Source: Galeruca laticollis (Eukaryota > Arthropoda > Insecta > Coleoptera > Chrysomelidae). From it: a stretch of 64,000 bases of DNA. The stretch covers positions 64,992,551-65,056,550 of the forward strand of contig OY998180.1 in NCBI GenBank assembly GCA_963921935.1. Direction: 5' to 3'. Below, piece after piece: positions 10,007 to 20,355 of this stretch. The notes beneath the pieces are model-generated. The model saw only the letters and a program-made list of their open reading frames with translations. It did no database searches and was not told where the DNA came from. Made by a program: the position numbers and the translations under genes. Position 1 is the first letter of the stretch. Every line of letters begins with the position of its first letter.

Positions 10007-11045
10007 TTGTTGATAGAAGGAAATGTTAACAGTAAATTTCACACCGCGTTGGAGTTTATTAGATACATGAAAATTGTAGCGTTACTAACTGAGGAAGAGA
10101 AAATAGAAATTGTTTGGATTGTGAGAGATTACTATAAAACGCATAGTGAAGCAGCAAATATTTTCAATAATAGACATCCCAATAAATATCTAACCCAATC
10201 AATTGTAACGGAAATGGTAAATAAATTTAGAAGAATTGGAAAACGCTGAAAACTGGTTGCTGATGAGAACACAAAGTTTGATGTAATCCTGTCTCTTGTA
10301 GCAAATCCAAAATTGTCATTGCGCAAAAGAGAGACGTTGGTACAACAAAAAATGAGTAAAAATATAGTGGTAGGAATTTTAAAACTAAATAAATACAAAC
10401 AAAAATCGTACACACATTAAAAGAAAGGGATTATGATAGGCGCTTTGATTTTTGCGCTATCATCCACGGAGAGTTAGAGGAGGACCCTTTTTCTACGAGG
10501 CATATAATTTTTTTCGATGGGGCGACATTTTCTACAAATGGAACTGTCTCGTCGCAACATTATCGCTGGTGATCTGAGGAAAATCCCAATTTTGTATTGA
10601 AATTTTATGACCAATATTCGTTTACGACGAACGTGTGGTGTGGCATTTATAATAACAAATTAATTGGACCTTTTTTCTCGAATCTATGAATGCCGAACGT
10701 TATTTACAGTTGTTACAAACTCATATCAATGAATTCATGGACGAACTACTCTTAATAGAGTACCAACTAGACGGTGCCGCATGCCACAGTACAATAAATG
10801 TTAGGAACTCTATTGAAAATTTGTTTCATGGAAAAGTTATTCACAGATATTCTGATCTCTTTTGGCCTGCTAAACTCTCTAACCTAACCCCCCTTGATTA
10901 CTTTTTATGGGGTTACCTGAAACAAAAAGTTTACCAGAGAGCGCTGTTTCAAGATTTTGATCGCTTGTAGAGTATAATTTCAGAAACGTGTCAAAAAATT
11001 TCTCCACAAATGATAAAGAATGTACTACGTGAATGTTCCAATATA
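10007..11045 (+). pseudogene. DD41D (rosa-type) mariner-like transposase relic
   Basis: The N-terminal part (10007-10249) has a helix-turn-helix region (LTEEEKIEIVWIVRDYYKTH...VTEMVNKFRRIGK). After stops and a frameshift the catalytic region appears: FFDGATFSTNGTVSSQHYRW near 10510, QLDGAACHSTINVRN near 10770, and LSNLTPLDYFLWGYL near 10890. Between the second and third aspartates I count 41 residues, which places it in the DD41D group. The first aspartate is followed by Gly instead of Glu. The last open segment is 10686-10970. Clear terminal inverted repeats were not found. It is intronic to Ctr1. Confidence 0.75.
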
Positions 11046-11049
11046 ACGA

Positions 11050-11539
11050 TTAAGTATTGAATGAGAGGGTGGATATGTCGAAGCATTAGTATGAGTGAAA
11101 ATTGAATTTGTTTGTTTCTAATATTAATATGATGTTAGATTTATTACTTAGTATTTTAATGTATTTTATTATTTGCAAAATAAATGAGTATGGACTTATT
11201 ACGCGTTTTAATTGCAAAATTATTAGAAAACATCGAGAAACTAGGAGGTTATAATGTGTTTCGTAATCTCAAGATATGAATGTTCATTCGAAATAGAAAT
11301 ATTAGTAAAAAATAAAATAATCTACCTAAAGGCTAAGTGGATGAAGGTTTTCCTGCAATTTGTGAAATGTGAGTTTAATTTTAAATCAACACTACAACCT
11401 TTGACAATGAAGACAATGCTCTTCGAAAGCTTGGGTAATGTACTATTTGATTCACTTTATCTCTAACCTGTGAAGTTTTTTTGGCTGCTATCCCCACGAG
11501 TTTGAGGTTTTTTTTAACAAAGACCACTCTTTGAAGTTT

Positions 11540-11540
<1 letters not shown>
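11050..11540. other. Intron sequence, nothing recognised
   Basis: AT-rich. A 70-codon open frame (11254-11466, plus) shows no family motif and is probably chance. Confidence 0.35.

Positions 11541-11592
<52 letters not shown>
11541..11592. repeat. (TA)n microsatellite
   Basis: About 26 uninterrupted TA units border the left end of the second PLE family copy. Similar tracts border the other copies of this family at 13055, 37979, 38180 and 39078. Confidence 0.95.
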
Positions 11593-11593
<1 letters not shown>

Positions 11594-11982
11594 CTAAACA
11601 TAGGTTTATTGGGGAAGCGGCAAATTAAAACGAGTACCCTTCATACTTTTTATGTCCAAGCTTTCAGAATCTTTCAGAATTTATTTATTCCATTTTCAAG
11701 GATAAAGTATATGAGAATGTATATTATAATAGATGTAAATGGTAAATTGAATATAACATCAAAAGAAATATTTGAATTTTTTTAAAATAATTGTCAAATT
11801 GAAAGTAAATAAAATCGTTTTAAATAGTTATTATTTTTTTATATTGGAACATAAAAATAATTGAAAAAATTAAGGTTATGTTTAAATTAATCATAGATAT
11901 GAATACAGTTAATGTTTTTGTGGTTATCTTCTTTCTTTTTTGATTATAGAAATGACATTTTATTAACCTACAAATTGTTTTT

Positions 11983-12841
11983 CTAAAAAGAAGAAGAATT
12001 TGAAATTGAAAGACATTTATGGTTTTTATCAATAGACAATAAGTAATAATAAATATCACTTAAATTATTATGATCACTTTTCTTATTAATGATATTAGTT
12101 TCTCGAGTTATGTGAGCCATTTCTAAGAAAAGTCTTTTCTGAATATTTGATTGAATATCTAAAATACTTACATAATCAAAGTCCATAATACATAATATGA
12201 TCTTTATTAATAACATGTTTTGCCAAAGCACATCTATCGGGATGTAATCTACAATCGCTTTTATGTAGGGATATACGATTCTTCAATTTTTGACCAGTGT
12301 GACATACATATTTTTCTTCACAATTATTACAGGGAATACAATATACTACATTTGATAGGTTAAGAATATTAGTTTTATCTTTGACTTTTGTGTAAATTGA
12401 TTTTATTGTTAAACATGTTCTATTTGCAATTTTTATGTTATCTAGTGGTTTAAAAGTTCTAATCAATTTGGGTGTTATTTCCTTAATATATGGAAGAGAA
12501 ATATAATATTTTTGGATTTCAGAATTTTCTAGAGTAATGTTTAAATTTGAAGAAAAATTATATAATATGTATTTTACCAAATTTTTTGGATATCCATTAT
12601 CTAAAAATAATTGATGAAGAATTTTAAAGTTCTTTTCGTGGAACATGAGGTCTGATATATTAGTTATTCTATTTTTCATTTGTTTAATTGAATTAGTTTC
12701 CATAGAATATTTATGATAAGACCAAAAGTTCATTAATGTCCCAGAACTTATTGGTTTTCTATACCAGTCAATCGATAATGTGTTATCATTTCTTATTAAT
12801 TTAGTATTCAAAAATGGTATACTTTGTAATTCTATAATCAA
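11983..12841 (-). pseudogene. PLE RT thumb and GIY-YIG nuclease, second family
   Basis: The 221-codon minus ORF 12841-12176 starts in the RT thumb region (QSIPFLNTKLIRNDNTLSI, WYRKPISSGTLMNFWSYH), continues through the linker, and enters a GIY-YIG-like nuclease (VVYCIPCNNCEEKYVCHTG, SLHKSDCRLH). After a frameshift near 12200 it continues in 12231-11983, with the last nuclease helix (FLEMAHITRETNIINKKSD) and NLSDIYYYLL. The catalytic RT core is absent, the nuclease YIGQT is altered to YVCHTG, and the frame is broken, so it is dead. Confidence 0.75.
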
Positions 12842-13048
12842 AAAAGAAAGAAGATAACCACAAATACATTAACTGTATTCATATCTATGGTTAATTTAAA
12901 CATAACCTTAATTTCTTTAATTATTTCTATGTTCCAATATAAAAAAAATAACTATTTAAAACGATTTTATTTAGTTTCAATTTGACAATTTTTTTTAAAA
13001 AATTCAAATATTTCTTCTGATGTTATATTGAATTTACCATATACATCT

Positions 13049-13054
<6 letters not shown>

Positions 13055-13096
<42 letters not shown>
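13055..13096. repeat. (TA)n microsatellite
   Basis: A pure TA tract closing the right side of the second-family PLE copy. Confidence 0.95.
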
Positions 13097-13099
<3 letters not shown>

Positions 13100-13168
13100 G
13101 AAATATTTTTATTTCTTGACCTTCCATATATAATTTTTGTATTTATTCTCGAAATTAAGGTCTGTTTT

Positions 13169-13562
13169 ACTTGAATTAGAATTTTATTGACGTTTCGACA
13201 TCATACGTGTTATCTTCGAAACCATATTCCTAAAATTACATAAATATTTCCAGTTCTGCCGGTATTTCAACAGGGATAAAATACCTACACACAATCTATG
13301 AATTTATACAATACAAAATATTATAAAAAAAATCTCAAAAATTATTTTAAAATTTGTATCCATAATTTATTTTAGATACAAATTTTAAAATAACTTTCAA
13401 AATTGTTTGTTTTGTATAAAGTATTAGATTTTATGTAGGTATTTCATCACATGTTAAAATAACGGCAAAACTGTCAATATTCATGTAATTTTAGTAATAT
13501 GGTTCAGAAGATGACCCGTATGAAGTCGAAACGTTAATAAAATTCTAATTTAAGTAATATAG
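13169..13562. repeat. ~390-bp palindromic repeat with PLE-like end motif
   Basis: The left arm and the right arm are inverted copies: AATTAGAATTTTATTGACG on the left matches the complement of the right arm with few changes, and the match runs to the centre near 13370. Each arm carries a motif ending GTCGAAACGT, followed by AATAAAATTCTAAT. It is typical of PLE ends and resembles a degenerate hammerhead core. No coding sequence lies between the arms. Confidence 0.65.
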
Positions 13563-14080
13563 ATATATAGAACGGATAGACAAATGTAGTTCTTCCTAAA
13601 TTTCAATTCGACAATTTAGTACAGCTAAGTCTCATATTGTGACCAATTTTTGTACATAAAATATTTTTAAAAAGTATTTTCTTTAGTAAAATACGTGATT
13701 TTCACTATTTATTTTTATTTCAAGCTAAACTAACGAAAAATTACTTTGAATGAAATTTTTACTAGAGCAAAAAAATGTTTAGATTGCGTCAAAATGAAAT
13801 GAAGTTGTTGTTGACACAAGTACATTGTATTATCCAAGATAAACTCAGGTTTTTAAAAATGATGGAGAACCAATCATCTTATAGAATATAATATAGAAAG
13901 GGAAAAAGCCTAGAACCCAGAAACAAACTGATATATCTCAACAAAAACCATACATTTGGGACATCTTACGCATTGGAAATAAACTTGAATACTACTCCAG
14001 TGGAATACTATATAAAAATTGAGAATAAAAAAATACTCAGCTTCGACATAGTAAATAAAAAGTAAAATGAAAAATACTTA
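13563..14080. other. Ctr1 intron, nothing recognised
   Basis: AT-rich. The last 100 bases (ATACTATATAAAAATTGAG...) resemble the sequence downstream of the other micro-exons, for example ATACTATGTGTGAAAACTG near 26304. Confidence 0.4.
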
Positions 14081-14081
14081 C

Positions 14082-14111
14082 ACTTCTCTGCGTATCATTC
14101 TGCCAACCAGT
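14082..14111 (-). CDS. Ctr1: Ctr1 30-nt micro-exon, second from the terminal exon
   Basis: The minus-strand acceptor TCTCTTACAG and donor GTAAGTATT flank exactly 30 nt. In phase 2 it encodes LVGRMIRREV. The alternative third frame contains a TGA in this copy, which excludes that frame for the set. Sequence on both sides resembles the flanks of the 6833 copy (the GATTTTCTAT...TACACCTAT block upstream), so whole exon-plus-intron units were duplicated. Confidence 0.85.
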
Positions 14112-14486
14112 CTGTAAGAGAAATTTAATATTAAAATGAGTATTTGTCTAGATTTTCTATGAAGTAATTTATATTTTTCATCTTAACTGCTGTACACCTA
14201 TCTATTCTGACAGGAAATAATATGCTATCGCCTTTTGTTCAGTTCTTATTCTTCCAGTTGTCCAATTGTTGACCATATTAATAATTGATTTATGAAAAGC
14301 ATTCCAATGTAAAGTGAGTAATGACTAAGGGTTTAGACAGTTTTAATATATCTAATATGTCATCAGAGGCAACTAATGATAATGTAATTTTGTGACAAGG
14401 ATTTGTGGGAGTAACTTTCTCTGTATTCGATAAGTTCTCTATATCAATTAGGGACGAATTTTATGTTTCTATCCTAGTGATATATA

Positions 14487-15298
14487 CTCAGTAACATAGA
14501 AACCCGAGCACCCAGTACATATTACTTTATTTCAAAAACATTTCACGTACATGTTTATCACAAAAGTCTTAATACAAGATTATAATTTAAGCGCCTTCAG
14601 TTGAACATTCCTGTCTTTATTCAATTATATTTTTGCTGTAAGTACTGGACGTACCGGCCCATTCCGATATCAGAACACAGAATTTATTCGAATACAGTGG
14701 TTTTAAACGTTACCTTATAAGAATTCACAAGTATTTATCATGCTCAGAGTTCGAAGAAATGCTTATTATCGGCAGCTACCTGAGTTCGAGGGAGGTCGAA
14801 TTGCTGGTCTCCGGGAAGCTGGGTTGTCGTTCCGAGAAATTGCTGGTAGAATAAACAGGAGTGTGTATACTGTTGTCAGATGTTATCAGGCATGGCACCA
14901 AGAAGGCCGAACACAAAGAGCCAGAGATAAAGGACGAGTGAGCAGAACAAAATACGACCAATATCGTCGCCTAAGGTTGTTAGCTCTAAGATATCGTTTT
15001 TCATCGACAATGGCAACAGCAACTGATTGGTTTTCAGAGCATGGAGGGGCCCTTGAAATGCGAAGAAATGTTTATAGATGGAGATGGTTTGAACCTTTTT
15101 CATACCGACCTACCTTTAACTCTGGAACATTGGTGCCAAGAACGAGTTGTGTGGAATCAGGAATGGAACACTATTGTCTTCAGTGACTAATCCTGCTTAT
15201 GCCTAGATATGTATGATGGTCGAGCGAGGGTGAGGAGTTGAGGCGAACGTCCTAACTCTCAATTTTTTGTTGAGCGGCATGTACGGGTGGCCAACTAT
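14487..15298 (+). mobile_element. Tc1 transposon, left part (split by a nested insertion)
   Basis: A probable left end (TCAGTAACATAGAAACCCGA, next to TA at 14485) precedes a broken Tc1 transposase. The copy is interrupted at about 15299 by a 5.6-kb nest and resumes at 20911. The right inverted end is missing because a LINE follows at about 21260. Confidence 0.75.
14740..15297 (+). pseudogene. Tc1 transposase, N-terminal two-thirds
   Basis: The frame starts MLRVRRNAYYRQLPEFEGGR and contains the paired helix-turn-helix DNA-binding region (GLREAGLSFREIAGRINRS, then RTQRARDKGR). A frameshift near 15090 follows. The catalytic region then reads LTLEHWCQERVVWNQEWN and IVFSD, with a TAA where DES is expected, then CLDMYDGRARVRS and QFFVERHV. 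The nest interrupts it just after VERHV, and about 60 residues are missing at the junction compared with a typical Tc1. Confidence 0.85.
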
Positions 15299-15816
15299 GC
15301 GAGGTAAGCGGCTGTATCTCGGAAACTGTTCCCAGTAGAGATTTTAGATTAAAATATTTACAATAAATGCGGCCAAGAGAAATTACTGGGAAATATTCAC
15401 AATTTCGTAATATAGCTGCTAGGGGGTAACACTACTATTAATTTAGAAGAGGTGGGGTTTCTCTACAATACGCCAAGATTATCTGCACTGAAAATTATCG
15501 CAAATGAAGATCGTGTTTGTTATGAACATTTCTCGTTTTCCTCTTTTGTATCTTACTCTTCGAATAAAGTGGTGGGGGTAAAGTGAGCATTGATGTAAAG
15601 AAAATGCAATATCTCGAGAAAAGATCATTGGAACTTATTGAACTCAGTGTCACGTGAAAGAGTTTTTGTTGCTCTATCAGCTGCACTTCACGAAATTTCC
15701 TCGTTATTTTTAGTAGTAGTGCTAGTTGTCGCCTTACAAAAATTTAGCATATTTCAATATTTTTCGCAGAAAATTTAGATGCAATGACAATGATAATATT
15801 ACACTGGTATAATGGC

Positions 15817-16037
15817 TGTTTAAAATTATTATAATATTAGGTACTTGAATTTATTATTTTAGGTAAGAAGAGACAACCCTGTAAAAAGTGTTAGCTCGAG
15901 TTCCTTATGACAAGAGAGCGAGTACGACATCGGGTGTAAAAGTAAATGATGTACTCAATTTCTAATGTGATCAACTCTGAATAAAACACTCATAATTCTA
16001 GTCAATGTGTACAGTCTACTATTCAAACAGCACCTTT
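15817..16037 (+). repeat. BEL/Pao 5' LTR
   Basis: It starts TGTTTAAAATTATT and matches 18799-18945, which has the same start and the same CAATGTGTACAGTCTACTAT near its end. The 3' copy lacks about 70 bp in the middle. Confidence 0.8.
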
Positions 16038-16129
16038 ATAATATATAAAAATGATCCTTCGAGCGGGATACAAGGAAACTAGTGTAAGATAAGTAATTTA
16101 AGTATTTAAATCCAAACAAATGTCAAGTA

Positions 16130-17185
16130 TTGTTATGTAACAATAATACATCATTTATTGTGTCACATCCCTTATTTATCAGATACTTAGATTTAAATAG
16201 ACGAATTAGGGTTGCTGCTACTGTAATTAGATTTTTTAGAAATATCCAGCTAAAGAGCCCAGGTAAATTAGTCAATTCTCAACCTCTTACTTCACATGAT
16301 CTCAATAATTCCCGATTGAAACTTATTAAACTTGCTCAATCTGAAACTTTTGAATCAGAAATTAAACTTTTTAATGTAATGAAGCAATTGCCCAAAAACA
16401 ATAGACTATTATCATTACAACCATTTTTAGATGAAGAGAATATATTGGGAGTAGGAGGTAGACTGCGTTTTACCTCACTTAATTATAATATAAAACATCC
16501 CATTTTATTACATTGAAATCACATTATAACCAAACTCATTTTTATTCAAAAGCATCAATCGCTCTTGCACGCTGGTACCCAATGTCTATTGGATGCTGTT
16601 CGCCAAATTTATTGGGTGATCGGAGCAAGAAAGTTAGCAAAGCAGGTTATAAAGGAATGCTTGCCTTGTTTTATAGCAAAACCAAAATTTTTGGAGGCAC
16701 CTATGTCAAATCTACCTAATGCAAGAGTATTGCCATAATTTCCATTTCAGCACACAGGAGTTGATTATGCGGGCCCAGTTTTCATAGCAGACAGGAAAGA
16801 TAGAGGCAGACAAGTAACGAGAGCTTACATTTGTGTATTTGTTTGTTTTTCTACAAAGGCAATTCATCTAGAATTTGTCAGTCACTTAACAAGTGAGCAT
16901 TTCATAGCGTGTTTTCGTCGATTCACCTCCCGAAGAGGTGCGCCATCTCATATCTATTCAGATAACGGCACATTAAATTGGTTGTATTTGGCATTTCATA
17001 CCTCCGTACAGTTTTAATTTTGGAGGACTGTAGAAAGCTTCTGCTAAAAGTATGAAGTTCCATTTTAAAAGAGTTTCAAAGGATGCTACTATTACTTACG
17101 AGGAGTTTATTAACCTACTAACTCAGGTTGAAGGAGCACTCAATTGAAGGCCCATATTTGTTCTTTCTAGTGATCCTGAGGCTAA
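16130..17185 (+). pseudogene. BEL/Pao pol: integrase region
   Basis: Translation in changing frames gives the BEL/Pao pre-integrase segment (FDEENILGVGGRLRFTSLN) and a zinc-binding part with CLPCFIAKPKF near 16655. The integrase core follows with FQHTGVDYAGPVF (first catalytic D), AIHLEFVSHLTSEHFIA, and IYSDNGT (second D) near 16960. It ends LLTQVEGALN and SSDPEA near 17180, where a LINE interrupts it. The gag, protease and RT regions are missing, so this is an internally deleted copy. The first open segment is 16130-16516. Confidence 0.85.
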
Positions 17186-17190
17186 TTAAT
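17168..17190. repeat. Left target-site duplication of LINE
   Basis: AGTGATCCTGAGGCTAATTA here corresponds to AGTGATCCTTCAGACCTTAA at 18240. The approximate ~20-bp duplication flanks the LINE inserted in BEL/Pao pol. Confidence 0.6.
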
Positions 17191-18222
17191 CTTTTACGAG
17201 AAAGCCAACTTGATGAGCAAGATGTTAGAATAATAAAGAATCTCTATTGGAATCAAGTTGCTGTGATCAGCTCCGAAGGAACGACATCAGAAGACATCAA
17301 AATACAACGAGGAGTGAGACAAGGATGTGTTTTATCGCCACTTCTGTTTAACTACTATTCAGAGGCCATTTTCAAAGAGGCTCTTGGGAACAGAAAAGAA
17401 GGCATAATTATAAATGGAAAGATCATTAACAACGTGCGCTACGCTGACGACACCCTAATCATAACTGACAGCACACATGACCTTCAAATAATACTTCAAG
17501 AAATCGATCGGGTCAGCAGGGAGTACGGTTTAAAAATGAACTATAACAAAACGAAATACATGGTCATAAGTAAAAATCCATCATGCCATCCTAATACCAA
17601 CATCAAAGTCAATTCATTGTTGATCGAAAGAGTTAAGCAGTATCAGTATCTTGGCATGTGGATCAACGACAAACATGATCAGACTATGGAGATTAAAGTT
17701 AGAATCGAAAAGGCGAGAAATGTTTTCTTCAAAATGAAACAACTATTCACTAATCCCCACTTAAATCTCCAACTCAGACTGAGAATGATTAAATGCTACG
17801 TAATCCCAGTGCTTCTGTATGGACTGGAATCATGGACAATCAACAAAATCGCAATGAAAAAGCTCCAGTCTTTTGAAATGTGGATCTTCCGGCGGGCACT
17901 AAGAATATCATGGACAAAAAAGATTGCCAATGAGGAAGTTCTACGCCGAGTAAAAAGAGAAAGAGAACTAGTGAACGTGATTAAAGCCCGAAAATTAGAA
18001 TATCTCGGTCATATTATGCGTGGAGAGAGATACGGTATACTACGACTGATAATGGAGGGAAAGATCGCAGGAAAGAGATCGATAGGCAGAAGACGTATGT
18101 CCTGGCTAAGAAACCTCAGAGAATGGTTTGGATGCACATCCCTCCAACTCTTCAGAGCCGCGGTATCCAAAGTAAAAATAGCTGTAATGATAGCCAACCT
18201 CCATAAAGAGACGGCACCATAA
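17190..18222 (+). CDS. LINE reverse transcriptase fragment (RTE-like), open to its stop
   Basis: An unbroken frame of about 340 codons carries RT motifs RGVRQGCVLSPLLFNYY and the catalytic NVRYADDTLII. The thumb follows (QYQYLGMWINDKHDQTMEIK, LLYGLESWTINKIAMKKLQS), then the C-terminal GRRRMSWLRNLREWFG block of this LINE family. It would reverse-transcribe LINE RNA but lacks the endonuclease and the first RT motifs. The open frame formally begins at 17128 with an ATG in BEL/Pao sequence, so its first ~20 codons are out-of-frame host-element sequence. Confidence 0.85.
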
Positions 18223-18239
18223 GAAGAAGAAGAAGAAGA
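17190..18239 (+). mobile_element. 5'-truncated RTE-like LINE in BEL/Pao, (AAG)n tail
   Basis: The element starts inside the RT domain and ends with an AAG microsatellite (18223-18239) just after the stop codon. The BEL/Pao pol frame resumes immediately after it. The same family as the longer copy at 21262-24055. Confidence 0.85.
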
Positions 18240-18633
18240 AGTGATCCTTCAGACCTTAATCCAATATCATCCTACCATGTTTTGATTGGACGATCTCTTG
18301 TCGCACCTCCTGATTTAGATGTCAAGGACATACCTTCAAATCGACTCTCCTGATTGCAGTTTGTTCAGTAATTTTGGAACCGCATTTCCAAAGAGTATGT
18401 TACCGAACTGCACAAACAATATAAATGGAAAGAAAATCCTACTCCTATTGAGATCGGCAACCTAGTATTGATTCAAAATGCACAGTTGCCTTCCTACCAA
18501 TGGGACACTGGAAGAGTGCTCAGATTATTCCCTGACAAGGACAATGTTTCCAGAGTGGCAGAAGTGAAAACATATCAAGGAGTGATAAAACGTTCAGTAC
18601 GCGATTTGTGCCCACTTCCGCTTCATGAACAAT
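18240..18633 (+). pseudogene. BEL/Pao pol C-terminus (continuation)
   Basis: After the LINE tail the frame resumes SDPSDLNPISSYHVLIGRSL. Following a TGA it continues with the DUF5641-like C-terminal domain: ISKEYVTELHKQYKW, GNLVLIQNAQLPSYQW, VRDLCPLPLHEQ and stop at about 18633. It completes the integrase end that was split by the LINE. Confidence 0.85.
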
Positions 18634-18784
18634 AGTTTATTTTTTTTTGTAAACTTTCCATTCCATTTATTGAACAATCTTGTATTAACAGATTTATTCA
18701 GAGACTTTGTCATTCGCTTACCATTAGACAATGAAATGGGAACATTAGTTTTTACATTACTTTGTTCATTTTGAAGGTGCCCTT

Positions 18785-18798
18785 CAAGGCGGGGGCAA
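18785..18798 (+). promoter_or_regulatory. BEL/Pao polypurine tract
   Basis: AAGGCGGGGGCAA lies immediately before the 3' LTR start TGTTTAAAAT, the expected place for plus-strand priming. Confidence 0.55.
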
Positions 18799-18945
18799 TG
18801 TTTAAAATTATTTTAATATTAGGTACTTGAATCTATTATTTTAGGTAAGAAGCGACAACCGTGTAAAATATTATCAACTCTGAATAGAATATTCATAATT
18901 CTAGTCAATGTGTACAGTCTACTATCCAAATAGCACCTATTACTA
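18799..18945 (+). repeat. BEL/Pao 3' LTR (shortened)
   Basis: It matches the 5' LTR at 15817 except for an internal loss of about 70 bp. A mariner-like element is inserted directly at its end. Confidence 0.75.
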
Positions 18946-19219
18946 TACAAAGGCGGCTAAACGTCATTGCGAATATTGAAAGTCCCTGTTTCTTTTCAAA
19001 CCGGAGATATTCATAAAAAAATTATGCTTCAATCTAAAACAAATTTATTTAGCTACCCCCTATAGAGATGAGCATTCTAGTGCTATAATTTTTTATACAT
19101 TGTTCAAGCACATTATTTGAAAAATTTGTTGCAGTAATATATTTCACCTCAACTTAAGAGGGCCTTGGAAAAATGCATGTCTAGCAGAATTGAAAATACC
19201 TTATCCAAACTATGAAGCT

Positions 19220-20355
19220 GTTGATATGATTGCTGCTTAGTTTGAGTGTGTACAAAATGCCTCAATTGCTGCAAAAGAGTATGCAGTGAGGTATTTGAAT
19301 CGCCATAATTATGTCAGAACAGTTTTTCCTAGGTTGGTGCAACGCTTACATGCCAATGGGAGCTGTCGCCGACCGGTGCTTCGGAGGCGCCGTATTGGCA
19401 GAGTCGAAGAAAATGTTATCAATGTTGTGGCATATATTGAATTTAATCCACACGTTAGTTCCAGCACATTGTCGTTTGACTCGGGAATATCACGAACTAC
19501 CGTCCAAAATATTTTAAAAGACCACAGGTAAGTTTTTTGAAATGCTGTATCATTTTTAAATATAAAAAACAAGATTCCTTCTTGATATCAGTTCTTATTT
19601 GTATGAGTATTTTTATGTTTAGATTACATTCTTACCATATATTTCTACACCAAGCCTTGAGTGAGCAGGATTGCGATCGAAGACTGGACTATTGCCATTG
19701 GCTTATAGGCATGATCAATGAAAATCCTCAGTTTTTATCCCGAATTCTTTGGACTGACGAGGCTACTTTCCATAGCAACGGTACAGTGAATCTGCATATT
19801 CTGCATTACTGGTCTGCCGAGAACTCTCGCTGGATGCGAGAAGTTCAGCATCAAGGACGTCGGAGTATCAATATATGGTATGGCGTAATAGCGGGTATAA
19901 TTATATTGGACCCTATTTTTTGGATCAGGCCCTAACTGGTTATCTATTTTTGGTGGTACTCAGAAATGAATTGCCGGTTCTATTGGAAGATGTGCCACTT
20001 GCAACCAAGCAAAATATGTTTTTCCAGCTGGACGGCTGTCCAGCATATTTTCCAATTAATGTGCGAGAATACATCAATCAGTCATATCCAAATCGATGGA
20101 AGTTCCCTGGCCAGCTAATTCACCTGACTTGAGCTGCCTAGGTTTTTATTTGTGAGGACAAATAGAAGATAATGTTTCCCGAACTAGGCCTCTGACCACA
20201 GATAATATGAGGGGTAGAATCCAGAATACAATTCGTGGCCTATCAACCGCGGAAGTGTAAACTACCGTTTTTTCTACAAGAGAGAAAGCCTGGAACAATA
20301 GACAGAACATGATGGTAGACACTTTGAGCATTTTAGACGGCACAAGAATTCCCAT
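19220..20355 (+). pseudogene. Mariner-like transposase with a preserved spliceosomal intron
   Basis: Exon 1 (to 19527) encodes the DUF4817-type DNA-binding region, YLNRHNYVRTVFPRLVQRLH and GISRTTVQNILKDHR. A 95-nt intron with GTAAGT...TTTTAG follows (19528-19622). Exon 2 reads LHSYHIFLHQALSEQDCDRR, the first catalytic block RILWTDEATFHSNG, and, after a +1/-1 shift near 19900, IGPYFLDQALTGYLF and MFFQLDGCPAYFPINVREYI (second D). The third acidic residue is lost after a stop at 20130. An in-frame stop precedes the first ATG region near 19240. The copy is dead, but only recently, to judge by the clear matching ends. Confidence 0.85.
19528..19622 (+). other. 95-nt intron in the mariner-like transposase
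   Basis: The donor is ACAG|GTAAGT and the acceptor TTTATGTTTAG|ATTAC. Joining gives K-D-H-R-L-H-S-Y-H in one frame with the split arginine codon restored, while the unspliced sequence would stop. Confidence 0.8.

Larger units (their letters stand above)
11593..13096 (-). mobile_element. Penelope-like element, second family, between inverted non-coding arms
   Basis: The element lies between (TA)n tracts. The non-coding arm at about 11700-11955 is repeated in inverted orientation at about 12838-13060, so the coding piece sits inside a hairpin-like structure. The left non-coding segment (11593-11820) recurs inverted at 37745-37978. The coding part runs on the minus strand (12841 to 11983). Confidence 0.75.

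Noticed and set aside
17128..17190. ATG at 17128 as the true start of the RT ORF
   Set aside because: This part is BEL/Pao integrase sequence in the wrong frame; the LINE begins near 17190.
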